A stretch of 43,505 bases of DNA. Source: Halobacteriales archaeon QS_4_62_28 (lineage in GTDB: Archaea > Halobacteriota > Halobacteria > Halobacteriales > Haloarculaceae). The notes below the pieces were generated by a model, which saw only the letters and a list, made by a program, of their open reading frames with translations, did not search any database and was not told the origin of the DNA. Position 1 is the first letter of the stretch. Each line of letters starts with the position of its first letter. Both the position numbers and the translations under genes were made by a program. The stretch is taken from the NCBI GenBank assembly GCA_003021685.1, contig PXRO01000019.1:1-43505 (forward strand), in the 5' to 3' direction. This document shows positions 7,951-16,023 of this stretch, piece after piece.

Positions 7951-8961
7951 ATGACAGCCAGCGACCAGACGGCACTGTTCCTGACCAGCGACGATGTCGA
8001 CGGACTCGCGACGATGCCCGAGTACGTCGAGACCGTTCGAGACGGGTATCGTGACCGTGGCCACGGTGCGCCGGCCCGGCCCCGGACGAGGCTGTACGCC
8101 GAGGCACCTGCGGGTATACTCACTGGTTACACAGCCATCCTGCCAACAGTCGGTGCGATGGGCGGATACACCTACGCGGCCGGGTTCGGCAGCACGGACG
8201 CCCACTTCGTACTGGGGCTGTTCGACGCCGAGAGCGGCGACCCGCTGGCTATCCTCGATGGTGCCTCACTCAACCCGTTCAAAACTGGTGCGACCGGCGG
8301 CGTCGCCATCGACGAACTGGCACCGCCGCGGGCCGACGACCTGGCACTGTTTGGCAGCGGTCCACAGGCGCGGGCACAGTTGACGGCCGCGACAGCAGTC
8401 AGGGACATCGAGCGCGTGGAGGTGTACTCACCGACGCCGGAGCATCGTACCTCCTTTGCCGGAGAGATGAACGGACAGCTCGATGCGACGGTCGCGGCGG
8501 TTGCGACACCGTCGGCTGCCGTCGAAGGTGCAGACATCGTCGTCACGGCGACTGACGCGAGCGAACCGGTGTTCGACGGGTCGATGCTCGAACCCGGTAT
8601 GCACGTCACCACGATGGGACAGTACCATCCGGACAAACGAGAAGTCGACGACACGACGGTCGAACGGGCCACGTACGTGCCAGACCTCAGCGAGCGAGTG
8701 ATGAACGATGCGGGGGCTTTCATCCACGCCGTCGAGAGCGGCGTCGTCAGTGAGGACGACATCCACGCCGAACTCGGGGCTATCGTCGCCGGTACCGAGC
8801 GCGGCCGCACCAGTGAGGACGAAATCACGCTGTTCGATAGCGGTGGCACGGCAATCGAAACGGTCGCAGCGGGCCAGATGCTGTACGAACGTGCCCGCGA
8901 GCGTGGTCTCGGTCAGGAGATCGAGTTCGCGCCCGCCAGCGAAGCACTGACTGGTCGGTGA
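7951..8961 (+). CDS. Ornithine cyclodeaminase / mu-crystallin family protein
   Basis: This 336-residue NAD(P)-dependent enzyme belongs to the family of ornithine cyclodeaminase, alanine dehydrogenase (archaeal Ala type) and imine reductases. Visible are the substrate-domain segments MGGYTYAAGFGS and LDGASLNPFKTGATGG, which hold the family's Lys and Arg/Thr contacts. The Rossmann start LALFGSGPQARAQL has GxGxxA-type nucleotide binding, followed by DIVVTATDASEPVFDG and the late HVTTMGQYHPDKRE. It could act on ornithine, alanine or a cyclic imine; residues alone do not decide this. It is monocistronic, downstream of the palindromic element, and convergent with the protease gene. Confidence 0.9.
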   Translation: MTASDQTALFLTSDDVDGLATMPEYVETVRDGYRDRGHGAPARPRTRLYAEAPAGILTGYTAILPTVGAMGGYTYAAGFGSTDAHFVLGLFDAESGDPLAILDGASLNPFKTGATGGVAIDELAPPRADDLALFGSGPQARAQLTAATAVRDIERVEVYSPTPEHRTSFAGEMNGQLDATVAAVATPSAAVEGADIVVTATDASEPVFDGSMLEPGMHVTTMGQYHPDKREVDDTTVERATYVPDLSERVMNDAGAFIHAVESGVVSEDDIHAELGAIVAGTERGRTSEDEITLFDSGGTAIETVAAGQMLYERARERGLGQEIEFAPASEALTGR

Positions 8962-8972
8962 CACCGAGCGTG

Positions 8973-10022
8973 TTACAGATACGGCCCGAGTCCCAGTGCG
9001 TCGATCAGCGTGATGCCGCTGGCGAGTGCGCCGACGAGATAGCCGGCGATTGTTCCACCGTTGAGTAGGGGGAGACCAGCGTGTGCGCGTCCCTTCAGGA
9101 CCATCCGCATGAGGACTGCGAGGCCGGCGAACGTGCCGACGGCCGCCGTAACGGCCGGGAGTGGCGTGGAAAACACCGTCGGCGTTCCCTCGGCCGCGAA
9201 GTGGGCCGCACTCGCGACCAGCACTGTCGGGATGACAACGTCGCCCAGACCGATGAACAGCGCCTCGCGTTCGAGCGGGTCCTCCGCCGGATTCGCTGCT
9301 TTCCCCTCTGTCGCGCTGTCGTGTTCTCCGGTCTCCTCGTCGACAGCCACCGGGCCCTCACCGTCAGCGACCGCTGTCGTGTCCCCCTCGTCCTCGTCTA
9401 CCGTGGGATCGGGCATCTCGGCGTCGAGAAAGGAGTACGAGAGCGACATCGGAAGAACGAGCACGACAGGGACTTTGAGGTCCATGACGCCGCTCGCGAG
9501 TGTGAGCATGTGTTCGGTGCCGTAGACGCTGACCGCGTCGTAGACGGCAAGCACCGAGAGCAAGACGAGCGCCGGGAGAACGCCGAAACTAATCCCGAAC
9601 AGGCCGCCACCGGCAGCCCCCATCACCGCCCCGGCGATGTCGATGACGTACCACTCGGGGTAGGCATACAGCGCGATTCCGAGGGCGACAGCCCCAGCGA
9701 GCGCGACTGCATTGACCCCCAGGACCGTGGGGGCCGGCGGGACGAGAACGCTGAAGACGTACAGGCCAAGCCAGGCACCCGACCCGACGATGAGCAACCG
9801 GATCACTTCATCGCCGCCGAGTTTGAACGCCGCGAGCATAAGAACGGTCGCGACCAGGATCGCGCCGACGTACGCGAGGCTGTTGGTCGGGTCCTGTGGG
9901 TTCTCGACCGGTTCGTACACCTGATCGAACGGTTCGACGAGCGCGAGCGCACCGAGCTGGACGAACAGGAAGATGGCGACGACGATTCCCAGCGCAAGTG
10001 TGGCCCGCTGTCGCTGTTGCAT
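8973..10022 (-). CDS. Presenilin-family A22 intramembrane aspartyl protease
   Basis: This 349-residue polytopic membrane protein has about nine hydrophobic helices. The two catalytic aspartates sit in the family's motifs: YD at 161-162 (LAVYDAVSVYG) and GLGD at 258-261 (FIGLGDVVIP). The conserved PAL motif in the last helices appears as PLL (318-320). An acidic loop of about 50 residues (200-250) separates the catalytic helices, as in presenilin homologues of haloarchaea. It would cleave single-pass membrane segments. The start MQQRQRATLALG at 10022 places a short positive N-terminus before helix 1. It is probably transcribed alone, just downstream of gar1. Confidence 0.9.
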   Translation of the reverse strand: MQQRQRATLALGIVVAIFLFVQLGALALVEPFDQVYEPVENPQDPTNSLAYVGAILVATVLMLAAFKLGGDEVIRLLIVGSGAWLGLYVFSVLVPPAPTVLGVNAVALAGAVALGIALYAYPEWYVIDIAGAVMGAAGGGLFGISFGVLPALVLLSVLAVYDAVSVYGTEHMLTLASGVMDLKVPVVLVLPMSLSYSFLDAEMPDPTVDEDEGDTTAVADGEGPVAVDEETGEHDSATEGKAANPAEDPLEREALFIGLGDVVIPTVLVASAAHFAAEGTPTVFSTPLPAVTAAVGTFAGLAVLMRMVLKGRAHAGLPLLNGGTIAGYLVGALASGITLIDALGLGPYL

Positions 10023-10099
10023 AATCGGGGGTCCGTCGCCGCGGGTATCAGGGTTACGGAGCGGCGGTTGACTGCCTCCCCGGCCACGGGACAGACCGG

Positions 10100-10327
10100 C
10101 TACCGGGCGTAGAGGCGCTGGCCGACCAGGGTCGCGAGCCGACGACCCTCGTCAGGAGAGACGGCAACGTAGGGTCGGTCGACCGGCCCGAACACGTCGA
10201 CGACCGAGCCAGCGGTCGTCAGGTCGTCGGTGACGACTTCCGTGCCGACGCCAGGGTGCTCCTCGTCGGGACACCTGACGATGGCCAATCCCTGTGCGAT
10301 CCTGACGACTTCGCCGACGCGTTTCAT
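10100..10327 (-). CDS. gar1: H/ACA ribonucleoprotein component Gar1
   Basis: This 75-residue RNA-binding beta-barrel protein belongs to the H/ACA complex (with Cbf5, Nop10 and L7Ae), which guides rRNA pseudouridylation. The sequence follows the short archaeal Gar1 pattern: [17 protein letters not shown], an acidic insertion, then the conserved [17 protein letters not shown]. There are no Gly-Arg-rich tails, as expected in archaea. The ATG overlaps the srp19 stop (ATGA, 4 nt), so the two are translationally coupled. nop10, for the same complex, lies at 37.8 kb. Confidence 0.93.
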   Translation of the reverse strand: MKRVGEVVRIAQGLAIVRCPDEEHPGVGTEVVTDDLTTAGSVVDVFGPVDRPYVAVSPDEGRRLATLVGQRLYAR

Positions 10328-10602
10328 GCCCGCAACGCCTGCATATAGGCGGCGACGGCACCGAGCAGGTCGCTCTTTGTCGCGTCGTCTGCGTCCTTGA
10401 CGAGGACGCGACCGCGTGTCTCGTACTCGTGTGGGTATCGCTTGTCGCGCTCGATGACGGAGTCGTACCCCACCTGCTGGACGGCTTTCGCGATCTCGTC
10501 GACCGTGGGCTGGGAGACGGCCAGATCCCTCGGGACGCGGCGACCCTCGCTTCGGGTCAGGTCCGCGTCGAGTGCGGCCGGCCAGATGACGTTTTCGACC
10601 AT
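10324..10602 (-). CDS. srp19: Signal recognition particle protein SRP19
   Basis: This 92-residue protein binds helices 6 and 8 of 7S RNA and prepares it for SRP54, serving membrane and secretory targeting. Family signatures are the N-terminal [19 protein letters not shown], the middle [16 protein letters not shown] and the RGRVLV strand before the C-terminal helix. The start at 10602 gives the canonical MVENVIWP; the open frame continues to 10737 but is not SRP-like. It is first gene of a two-gene unit with gar1. Confidence 0.95.
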   Translation of the reverse strand: MVENVIWPAALDADLTRSEGRRVPRDLAVSQPTVDEIAKAVQQVGYDSVIERDKRYPHEYETRGRVLVKDADDATKSDLLGAVAAYMQALRA

Positions 10603-10624
10603 ACAGGGAGTGGCCACGCGGGCC

Positions 10625-11776
10625 TTATGTGCCTTTCCGACGGCCGGCGAGTGCGAGCGTCGCGACGAGGGCAACGAATGCACCGACCACGCCAAAGCCG
10701 GGACCGCTTCCCGCCGTCGGCGTCTCGGCCGTTTCACTCTCGGTCGCGGTGTCCGGTGTTTCGCTCTCGGTCACGGTGTCCGATGTCGCGCTCTCGGTCA
10801 TGGTGTCCGGTGTTTCACTCTCGGTCACGGTGTTCGGTGTCGCGCTCTCGGTCGGCGACTGCTCGGCGAACGCTTCGGGGTGGAACGCCTCTGCCATCTG
10901 TTCGACTGCGATGAGGACCCGCGGTGCCGGCTGGCTGATGTAATTATCGTTGACTTTGAGCACCTGGTCTTGCTGTACTGCGGTCGTCCCGTTGTACGGG
11001 TCCCCGCTCGGTCTCGGAGACGAGGACGGGTAGACGATCCACTGTGGGTCCTGGTCGGCGACGATTTCGGGACTGATCTGGGCGTACCCGGTAATGCCGG
11101 CCTCGGCAGCGACGTTCTGGCCACCGGCCGTCTCGATGGCATCGTGGATGTGGGTCTCGTTACCGGTCGTAAAATCGAAGAAGTAGTAGAGGGCGCTGAC
11201 CTCATCGCGGTCGCCGACCGCGTCTCGAACGTTCTGGATCCGGTCTTGCATCTCGGTGACAGTCTCGCTCGCCCCGTCACAGTTGCCGGTCAGTCGACCG
11301 ATCGTCGTCGTCTGTTCGGCGATCCCGTCGAGGCTCTCGACGAGGCTGAAGTGATACACGGTCAGGCCGGCATCACGGAGTTGCTGGACGGTGTCGGCGC
11401 TGGTCGCGTTCGCGGCGAGCACGAGATCTGGCTCCGCCCCGACGACAGCCTCGACGTTGGTCGAGCCATCGTCGTTTGCGACGTTTGTTCGGTCACCGGT
11501 GTCGTTCAGGTAGTCAGTGTACTGGTTTAGTGGCATCCCGACGACCTGGTCACGCGCACCGATCTCCCACATCGTCTGGGCGTCACTCGGTTGTAGTGCA
11601 ACGACGCGGTCGGGTGCGTCGGAAAGCGATACCTCCGTCCCCGTGGCGTCGGTCGCCGCATGCGGGAACTCACAGTTAGACTGCGTTGCATCTGTACTCG
11701 CGAGTGCCACGCCCGAACCGCCGATGGCAGCAACGAGGAGGAACGCAACGGACAGAACAGTCGGTAGTGTTCGCAT
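10625..11776 (-). CDS. btuF: BtuF-like corrinoid/metal-chelate binding protein with PGF-CTERM anchor
   Basis: This 383-residue substrate-binding protein serves the divergent BtuCD transporter. It has a signal peptide (about 1-27, ending in VALAS) and a periplasmic-binding fold of the cobalamin/iron-siderophore class ([33 protein letters not shown]; later WIVYPSSS). A Thr/Glu/Ser stalk of 9-residue repeats follows, then the archaeosortase signal [23 protein letters not shown] broken as PGF motif, hydrophobic helix and Arg/Lys end. ArtA would remove the helix and lipid-anchor the protein outside the cell. Cobalamin is the likeliest ligand because Halobacterium BtuCDF imports it, but heme or siderophore uptake remains possible. 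The start at 11776 opens the signal peptide. Confidence 0.88.
   Translation of the reverse strand: MRTLPTVLSVAFLLVAAIGGSGVALASTDATQSNCEFPHAATDATGTEVSLSDAPDRVVALQPSDAQTMWEIGARDQVVGMPLNQYTDYLNDTGDRTNVANDDGSTNVEAVVGAEPDLVLAANATSADTVQQLRDAGLTVYHFSLVESLDGIAEQTTTIGRLTGNCDGASETVTEMQDRIQNVRDAVGDRDEVSALYYFFDFTTGNETHIHDAIETAGGQNVAAEAGITGYAQISPEIVADQDPQWIVYPSSSPRPSGDPYNGTTAVQQDQVLKVNDNYISQPAPRVLIAVEQMAEAFHPEAFAEQSPTESATPNTVTESETPDTMTESATSDTVTESETPDTATESETAETPTAGSGPGFGVVGAFVALVATLALAGRRKGT
10732..10857. repeat. 27-bp tandem repeat coding for the BtuF stalk
   Basis: Five units with a 27-nt spacing are marked by CTCTCGGTC at 10737, 10764, 10791, 10818 and 10845. On the minus strand each unit encodes nine residues of the type SETPDTVTE. 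Differences between units are mostly single bases that swap V/M/A or P/S. It forms the extended linker between the binding domain and the PGF-CTERM anchor and is a likely site of copy-number change and O-glycosylation. Confidence 0.85.
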
Positions 11777-11800
11777 CGTGTGTGGGGTCTGACCGTGCAC

Positions 11801-11810
11801 AATAAATACT
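11801..11810. promoter_or_regulatory. Shared bidirectional TATA-like block between btuF and btuC
   Basis: The intergenic region is only 59 nt. Its single AT-rich block, AATAAATACT, lies 25 nt from the btuF ATG on one side and 26 nt from the btuC GTG on the other. Read on each strand it resembles an archaeal TATA element at the position for leaderless initiation at both starts. The block would therefore set both transcripts, keeping binding protein and transporter balanced. Confidence 0.55.
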
Positions 11811-11835
11811 TGACTAACACAAGTTCATTGTAACT

Positions 11836-12927
11836 GTGTCGAGATCCCACTGGTTCTTCGTCGTCGCTGGTCTGCTCGCACTCCTGATCGCGACGATACT
11901 GGTCAGTGCAACGAGAGGTCCGGTAGCGGTCGATCTCCTCGTCGTGGCCAGGGCCGCCGCCAATGCAATCGGTGTCCCCGCTGGTCTCACACTCGCCGTC
12001 GAACCGTATCCAGTGCGTGAGACCTCACTCCCGGTCCCAGTGCTGTCGGTCAGGTACGTCTATCCGATCCAGTTCGACGTGCCAGCGACGAGCGAAACGA
12101 TCGTCCGACAGATCAGGCTGCCGCGGATCGTGCTCGGGGCCACAGTCGGGTTCGCGCTCGCGGCCGCTGGGACCGTCATGCAGGGGTTCTTCCGGAATCC
12201 GCTGGCCGATCCGTCGATTATCGGCGTCTCTTCCGGCGCGGCCCTGGGCGCAGTCGCGGCAATCGTCTTCGCCGCGACAATTCCGTTGCCCGTAATGGCC
12301 TTTATTGGTGCCCTGCTCGCCGCCTTTGCCGTGTACGCGATTGCGACACGGAACGGTGAAACCCCGGTTGCGACGCTGTTACTCGCGGGCGTGGCCATCC
12401 AGACGTTCCTGGGTGCAGTAATCTCTTTCATGCTCGTGCAGGCGGGCGAAAGCCTGCGTGAAGCGGTGTTCTGGCTGATGGGCCATCTCCACAACAGCAC
12501 CTGGGCCGAAGTCGAGGTGACGCTCCCGCTGGCCGTGCTCACTGTCGGTGTCCTGTATGCCTACGCACACGACCTGAACGTGCTGTTGCTGGGAGAGGCC
12601 GACGCCCACGCACTCGGTATCGAGGTCGAGCGGACGAAGCGAATCCTCCTCGCGCTGGCAAGTGTCGTCACGGCGGCCGCCGTCGCGGTCGCGGGCGTCA
12701 TCGGATTCGTCGGTCTCGTCGTCCCCCACGTAATGCGGTTGCTGGTCGGCCCCGATCACCGGATACTACTCCCGACGAGTGCGCTCGCCGGTGCGAGCTT
12801 TCTCGTTACTGCGGATACGCTCGCCCGGAGTGGCACGGCAGAGGTCCCAGTGGGAATCGTCACGGCGGCCGTCGGTGCACCGTTCTTCCTCTATTTGCTT
12901 CGGCGGCGGGAGGTCCACACCGTATGA
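11836..12927 (+). CDS. btuC: BtuC-like ABC transporter permease (FecCD family)
   Basis: This 363-residue membrane protein has about ten helices and forms the importer channel. FecCD-family signatures are [18 protein letters not shown], the [20 protein letters not shown] segment (read across 115-140), the [10 protein letters not shown] region, and the coupling helix area [19 protein letters not shown] that docks on BtuD. Translation starts at the GTG at 11836, since no ATG occurs until residue 115. The stop overlaps the btuD start by 4 nt, so the two are coupled. Confidence 0.92.
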   Translation: MSRSHWFFVVAGLLALLIATILVSATRGPVAVDLLVVARAAANAIGVPAGLTLAVEPYPVRETSLPVPVLSVRYVYPIQFDVPATSETIVRQIRLPRIVLGATVGFALAAAGTVMQGFFRNPLADPSIIGVSSGAALGAVAAIVFAATIPLPVMAFIGALLAAFAVYAIATRNGETPVATLLLAGVAIQTFLGAVISFMLVQAGESLREAVFWLMGHLHNSTWAEVEVTLPLAVLTVGVLYAYAHDLNVLLLGEADAHALGIEVERTKRILLALASVVTAAAVAVAGVIGFVGLVVPHVMRLLVGPDHRILLPTSALAGASFLVTADTLARSGTAEVPVGIVTAAVGAPFFLYLLRRREVHTV

Positions 12928-14177
12928 TCGACGTTGAGAACGTCTCCGTTTCACTCGCGGGGGTCGATGTCCTCGAAGACGTATCACTAGCTGTCGACAC
13001 TGGCGAGTTCGTCGGTCTCGTCGGGCCGAACGGTGCCGGGAAGACGACGCTGCTACGCACGGTCAACGGCGCGATCACGCCAGATCAGGGGGTCGTGCGT
13101 GTCGATGGCGAGTCGATAGCGGCGCTGTCCTCCCGTGCCGGCAGTCGACGCGTCGCCACGGTCCCACAGGACACAAGCGTCAGGTTCGCGTTCAGCGTCG
13201 AGGACATCGTTGCGATGGGGCGGACGCCCCACCGGGATCGGTTTCGTAACGGAGACGCCTCCCCGGACCAGCACTACGTCGAACGGGCGCTGGAACGCAC
13301 CGCGACGACGGACCTCCGGGACCGTCGAGTCAGTACCCTCAGTGGTGGCGAGCGCCAGCGCGTGTTCGTTGCCCGCGCGCTCGCTCAGGACGCCCCTGCG
13401 CTCGTTCTCGATGAACCGACGGCGAGTCTCGATGTCAATCACGCGACCCGGACACTCTCGCTCGTCCGGGACCTCGTCGACGACGGGCGGGCCGTCCTCG
13501 GTGCGATTCACGACCTCGAAGCCGCGGCCCGCTTCTGTGATCGCCTCGTCCTGCTCACAGACGGTGGTGTGCTCGCCGCCGGATCACCCGACGAGGTACT
13601 GACGGCTGAAACGCTGGCCGCGACCTTCGATATCCAGGGTGTCGTCAGTACGAACCCTGTCACCGGGACGCCGTCAGTGACCACGCTGCCAGCAACGGCC
13701 GAAGAGAGTCGCCGAATCCACGTGCTGGGCGGCGGCAGTGTCGGCGCACAGATCATCGCACGTCTCTGTGCAGCAGGCCACGATGTGAGCGCCGGCCCGT
13801 ACGCCGACGGCGACGCAGTGCTATCCGTGACGGCCCAGTTCGACGTGCCCACCGCGACCGTCCCGCCGTTGACCGATCCCAGCGAGCAGGTACTCGACGT
13901 GACTCGCGACCGGATCGAGGCGGCCGACGCAACCGTCCTCGCAGACATCTCGATCACGCCCTCGGGCCATCGACTCGACCTCGCGACCGAGGCCGACCGC
14001 CTCGTGGCCGTCGAGGAACAGCCGCTTTCCACCCGGAATTACGCCGGCGAGCAGGAACGCGAACGGTACGAAAAACTGGTACGTAATGGGTATCAAACTG
14101 ACGTTCGATCAGCGATATCCCTGCTCGAAACGCGTCCGTCCGACCCAGTCAAACGCGTCAGCCGGCACGGAATATAG
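12924..14177 (+). CDS. btuD: BtuD-like ABC ATPase with C-terminal extension
   Basis: This 417-residue protein energises the importer. Residues 1-245 are a standard ATPase: Walker [11 protein letters not shown]-loop VPQDTSVRF, signature LSGGERQRV, Walker [13 protein letters not shown], and the switch histidine AIHDLE. Residues about 265-405 are an added domain starting [16 protein letters not shown] with a Rossmann-like glycine turn, ending near the C-terminus in [13 protein letters not shown] recall the same extension in haloarchaeal BtuD proteins; its role is unknown and could be sensing of nucleotide or corrinoid. Its normal homologues in bacteria stop near residue 255. Confidence 0.92.
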   Translation: MIDVENVSVSLAGVDVLEDVSLAVDTGEFVGLVGPNGAGKTTLLRTVNGAITPDQGVVRVDGESIAALSSRAGSRRVATVPQDTSVRFAFSVEDIVAMGRTPHRDRFRNGDASPDQHYVERALERTATTDLRDRRVSTLSGGERQRVFVARALAQDAPALVLDEPTASLDVNHATRTLSLVRDLVDDGRAVLGAIHDLEAAARFCDRLVLLTDGGVLAAGSPDEVLTAETLAATFDIQGVVSTNPVTGTPSVTTLPATAEESRRIHVLGGGSVGAQIIARLCAAGHDVSAGPYADGDAVLSVTAQFDVPTATVPPLTDPSEQVLDVTRDRIEAADATVLADISITPSGHRLDLATEADRLVAVEEQPLSTRNYAGEQERERYEKLVRNGYQTDVRSAISLLETRPSDPVKRVSRHGI

Positions 14178-14212
14178 ACTTACAAGGAGTGACTCACAAT
14201 GGGTGTATCAAT

Positions 14213-14971
14213 ATGGTCAACAAGGCCATCGTTGGTATCCTCGTGTTAATCATCTTGACATCACTCGGTGTTGGTGTGCTGATCGGCACCCAACTCGGTG
14301 ACAGCGGTGGGATACAACAGGACACCGCAGACGGTGCTTCGACTGGAGAGAGCGAGACGACACAAACGGCGACAGCAACGCCGACAACAGCAGCGACGGG
14401 GACGCCTGCCGAGACGACCACGCAGACCGCGACTGCAACGCCGACTGTAACGGCGGCCCCGACCGCAACTGCGACCCCGACGCCAGCGCCCGCAGCGAGC
14501 TTCGATCCTGCGACCATCGAACAGGAGATGCTCACCGCGATCAACGAGGGGCGAGCGGATCGCGGACTATACGAGTTCACCACGAGTGGAACGACGTTCG
14601 AACAAGTCCGCCAGATGGTGCGTGTCCACAGTCGAGGAATGGTCGATGAGGGACGAGCGTCATTCGTGATCGACGGCAACGACACTGAAGGGCGTTACCG
14701 GGGCGCAGAGTTGTTCAGAAAATGTGCCTACGAAGACCCGGACGGAGGCAATTTAGTCGATCCCGACCAGAACTCGTTCCAGGCGGTCGGAAGCGAAGAC
14801 CTGAGTGCGTACGAAAGCGAAGCGGCGGTCGCACAGGCAATCGTCGACGACTGGTTTAGTTCGTCCACGTACAAGCGCCCGCTAGTCAACCGGGGAGCCA
14901 GTCGCATCGCGGTCGGCGTGACATTCACCGAAAACGGAGAAATGTACGCCGCCGCCGCGATCTGTGCGTGA
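14213..14971 (+). CDS. Surface-anchored CAP (SCP/PR1-like) domain protein
   Basis: This 252-residue protein has an N-terminal membrane anchor (about 4-25: KAIVGILVLIILTSLGVG), then a 60-residue Thr/Ala/Pro stalk of TATATPT-type repeats, then a CAP domain. The domain shows IEQEMLTAINEGRADRGL, the H of RVHSRGMVDEG, and a late AQAIVDDWFSS and RIAVGVTF with the usual strand pattern. The CAP fold is often extracellular and in archaea has no defined activity. ATG 14213 is preferred, since it opens directly at the anchor; a GTG at 14189 in frame is the alternative. The preceding 35 nt contain AATATAG and an AAGGAG string. Confidence 0.85.
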   Translation: MVNKAIVGILVLIILTSLGVGVLIGTQLGDSGGIQQDTADGASTGESETTQTATATPTTAATGTPAETTTQTATATPTVTAAPTATATPTPAPAASFDPATIEQEMLTAINEGRADRGLYEFTTSGTTFEQVRQMVRVHSRGMVDEGRASFVIDGNDTEGRYRGAELFRKCAYEDPDGGNLVDPDQNSFQAVGSEDLSAYESEAAVAQAIVDDWFSSSTYKRPLVNRGASRIAVGVTFTENGEMYAAAAICA

Positions 14972-14983
14972 TCAGGAGGGTTC

Positions 14984-15129
14984 CACAGCACCAGTCCGGT
15001 CATCGGCAGAACCGTCTCGCCGGTTTGATCGAGCGTCGTGTGCCAGCCACTGGCGACGAGGCCGCCGAACATCGACTCGCGAGCGGCCGTCATGTCCTCG
15101 AAATGCGTATGCCGGACGGTCCCAGAGAT
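14984..15129 (-). pseudogene. Remnant of a MaoC-type dehydratase gene
   Basis: On the minus strand the frame reads RHTHFEDMTAARESMFGG and continues LVASGWHTTLD before drifting off. The core (about 15037-15075) is the hot-dog-fold motif 'A.eS.FGGL.ASGWHT' of haloarchaeal MaoC-like enoyl-CoA hydratases. Only about 45 codons remain: the upstream half is lost at the coxB end and the downstream half runs into the opposite-strand CAP gene tail. The open frame of 121 codons (14728-15093) continues merely as a shadow of the CAP gene. Recognition rests on this one motif, so a chance match is possible. Confidence 0.45.
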
Positions 15130-15143
15130 GAAAAAGGGCCTCG

Positions 15144-15893
15144 CTAGGAGCCCTGTTGCTCGTCGATCCAGTTCTGGTACTCGTCCTCGGAGACGACCCG
15201 GACCTGCCCGAGCATCTGTGAGTGGCCGGAGCCACAGTATTCGGCACAGTATAGCTGGTAGGTGCCAGTCTCGGTGGCGCGCGTCTGGATGGTGTTGTGC
15301 TGGCCGGGCATCGCGTCCTGTTTCAGCCCCAGTGCCGGGACGTGGAACGCGTGGAGCCAGTCAGTCGACGTGATAGCGAATCTGACTGTCCTGTTTTCCG
15401 GTATGACGAGCGTATCACTCTGACTCAACGTGTTGTTCGGGCCGACAGCCTGAGAGGTGTTTGCGGCAGTACCGTTGTAGTTGAACGTCCAGTAGTACTT
15501 CTGAGCGACGACTTCGATCTCCACTGGTTCCTGATCCGTCGCCAGTTCCTGCGATGACTGGGCGGTGACCATCGGTTCGGCCAGCACCTGGTAGGTGGCG
15601 ACACCGACGAACAGGAGGATGATGGCCGTCGCGATGGTCCAGCTAATTTCGAGACGACGGTTCTCCATCGTCGGTAGCGGCTCGTCGTTGTTGCGAAATC
15701 GCCACACCGTGTAGATCAGGATGCCTTCGACGAGCACCGTGATCGGGACGGCAGCGTACAGGAGGTTCAGATTGAGCCCCCAGATGAGTTCCGCGGTTTC
15801 GGACGCAGATGTCTGGGCCGCAGCAGGCTGCGTCAGGGCAACGAAGGCGAACGCCCCAAACAGCGCAACGGACCCGACTCGGTGTCGCTTCAT
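15144..15893 (-). CDS. coxB: Cytochrome c oxidase subunit II (CuA domain)
   Basis: This 249-residue subunit receives electrons from the donor protein into the terminal oxidase. It has a signal peptide (1-26, AAAQ end), two transmembrane helices (about 42-65 and 80-105) and an exposed cupredoxin domain. CuA ligands are visible: H in DWLHAFHVP, then C-A-E-Y-C-G-S-G-H-S-Q-M, giving the two Cys, Glu, His and Met. The haloarchaeal donor is likely halocyanin rather than cytochrome c. The catalytic subunit I gene is not in the window. It is divergent from the heme O synthase gene, 130 nt apart. Confidence 0.95.
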   Translation of the reverse strand: MKRHRVGSVALFGAFAFVALTQPAAAQTSASETAELIWGLNLNLLYAAVPITVLVEGILIYTVWRFRNNDEPLPTMENRRLEISWTIATAIILLFVGVATYQVLAEPMVTAQSSQELATDQEPVEIEVVAQKYYWTFNYNGTAANTSQAVGPNNTLSQSDTLVIPENRTVRFAITSTDWLHAFHVPALGLKQDAMPGQHNTIQTRATETGTYQLYCAEYCGSGHSQMLGQVRVVSEDEYQNWIDEQQGS

Positions 15894-16023
15894 GTGTATT
15901 CGGCGGTTAGGATTTCGAATGTAAATAGCTGCTGTCTTCGATTCGAACGAGACTGGCAGACAGCAGCGAAGCGCGAGGTCTAAGTGGGCCGCGACAAAGG
16001 TCTATACGAGAGGGATTCGTCCG

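Noticed and set aside
8134-8961. Selenocysteine use in the redox genes
   Set aside because: No in-frame UGA or SECIS-like hairpin is seen; the Rdx protein at 18134 has two ordinary Cys codons.
9081-10112. Plus-strand frame of 343 codons opposite the presenilin gene
   Set aside because: Shadow frame rich in Arg/Asp; the minus strand encodes a coherent membrane protease.
10732-10857. CRISPR-like array
   Set aside because: The units are contiguous 27-bp coding repeats without spacers, inside the BtuF stalk.
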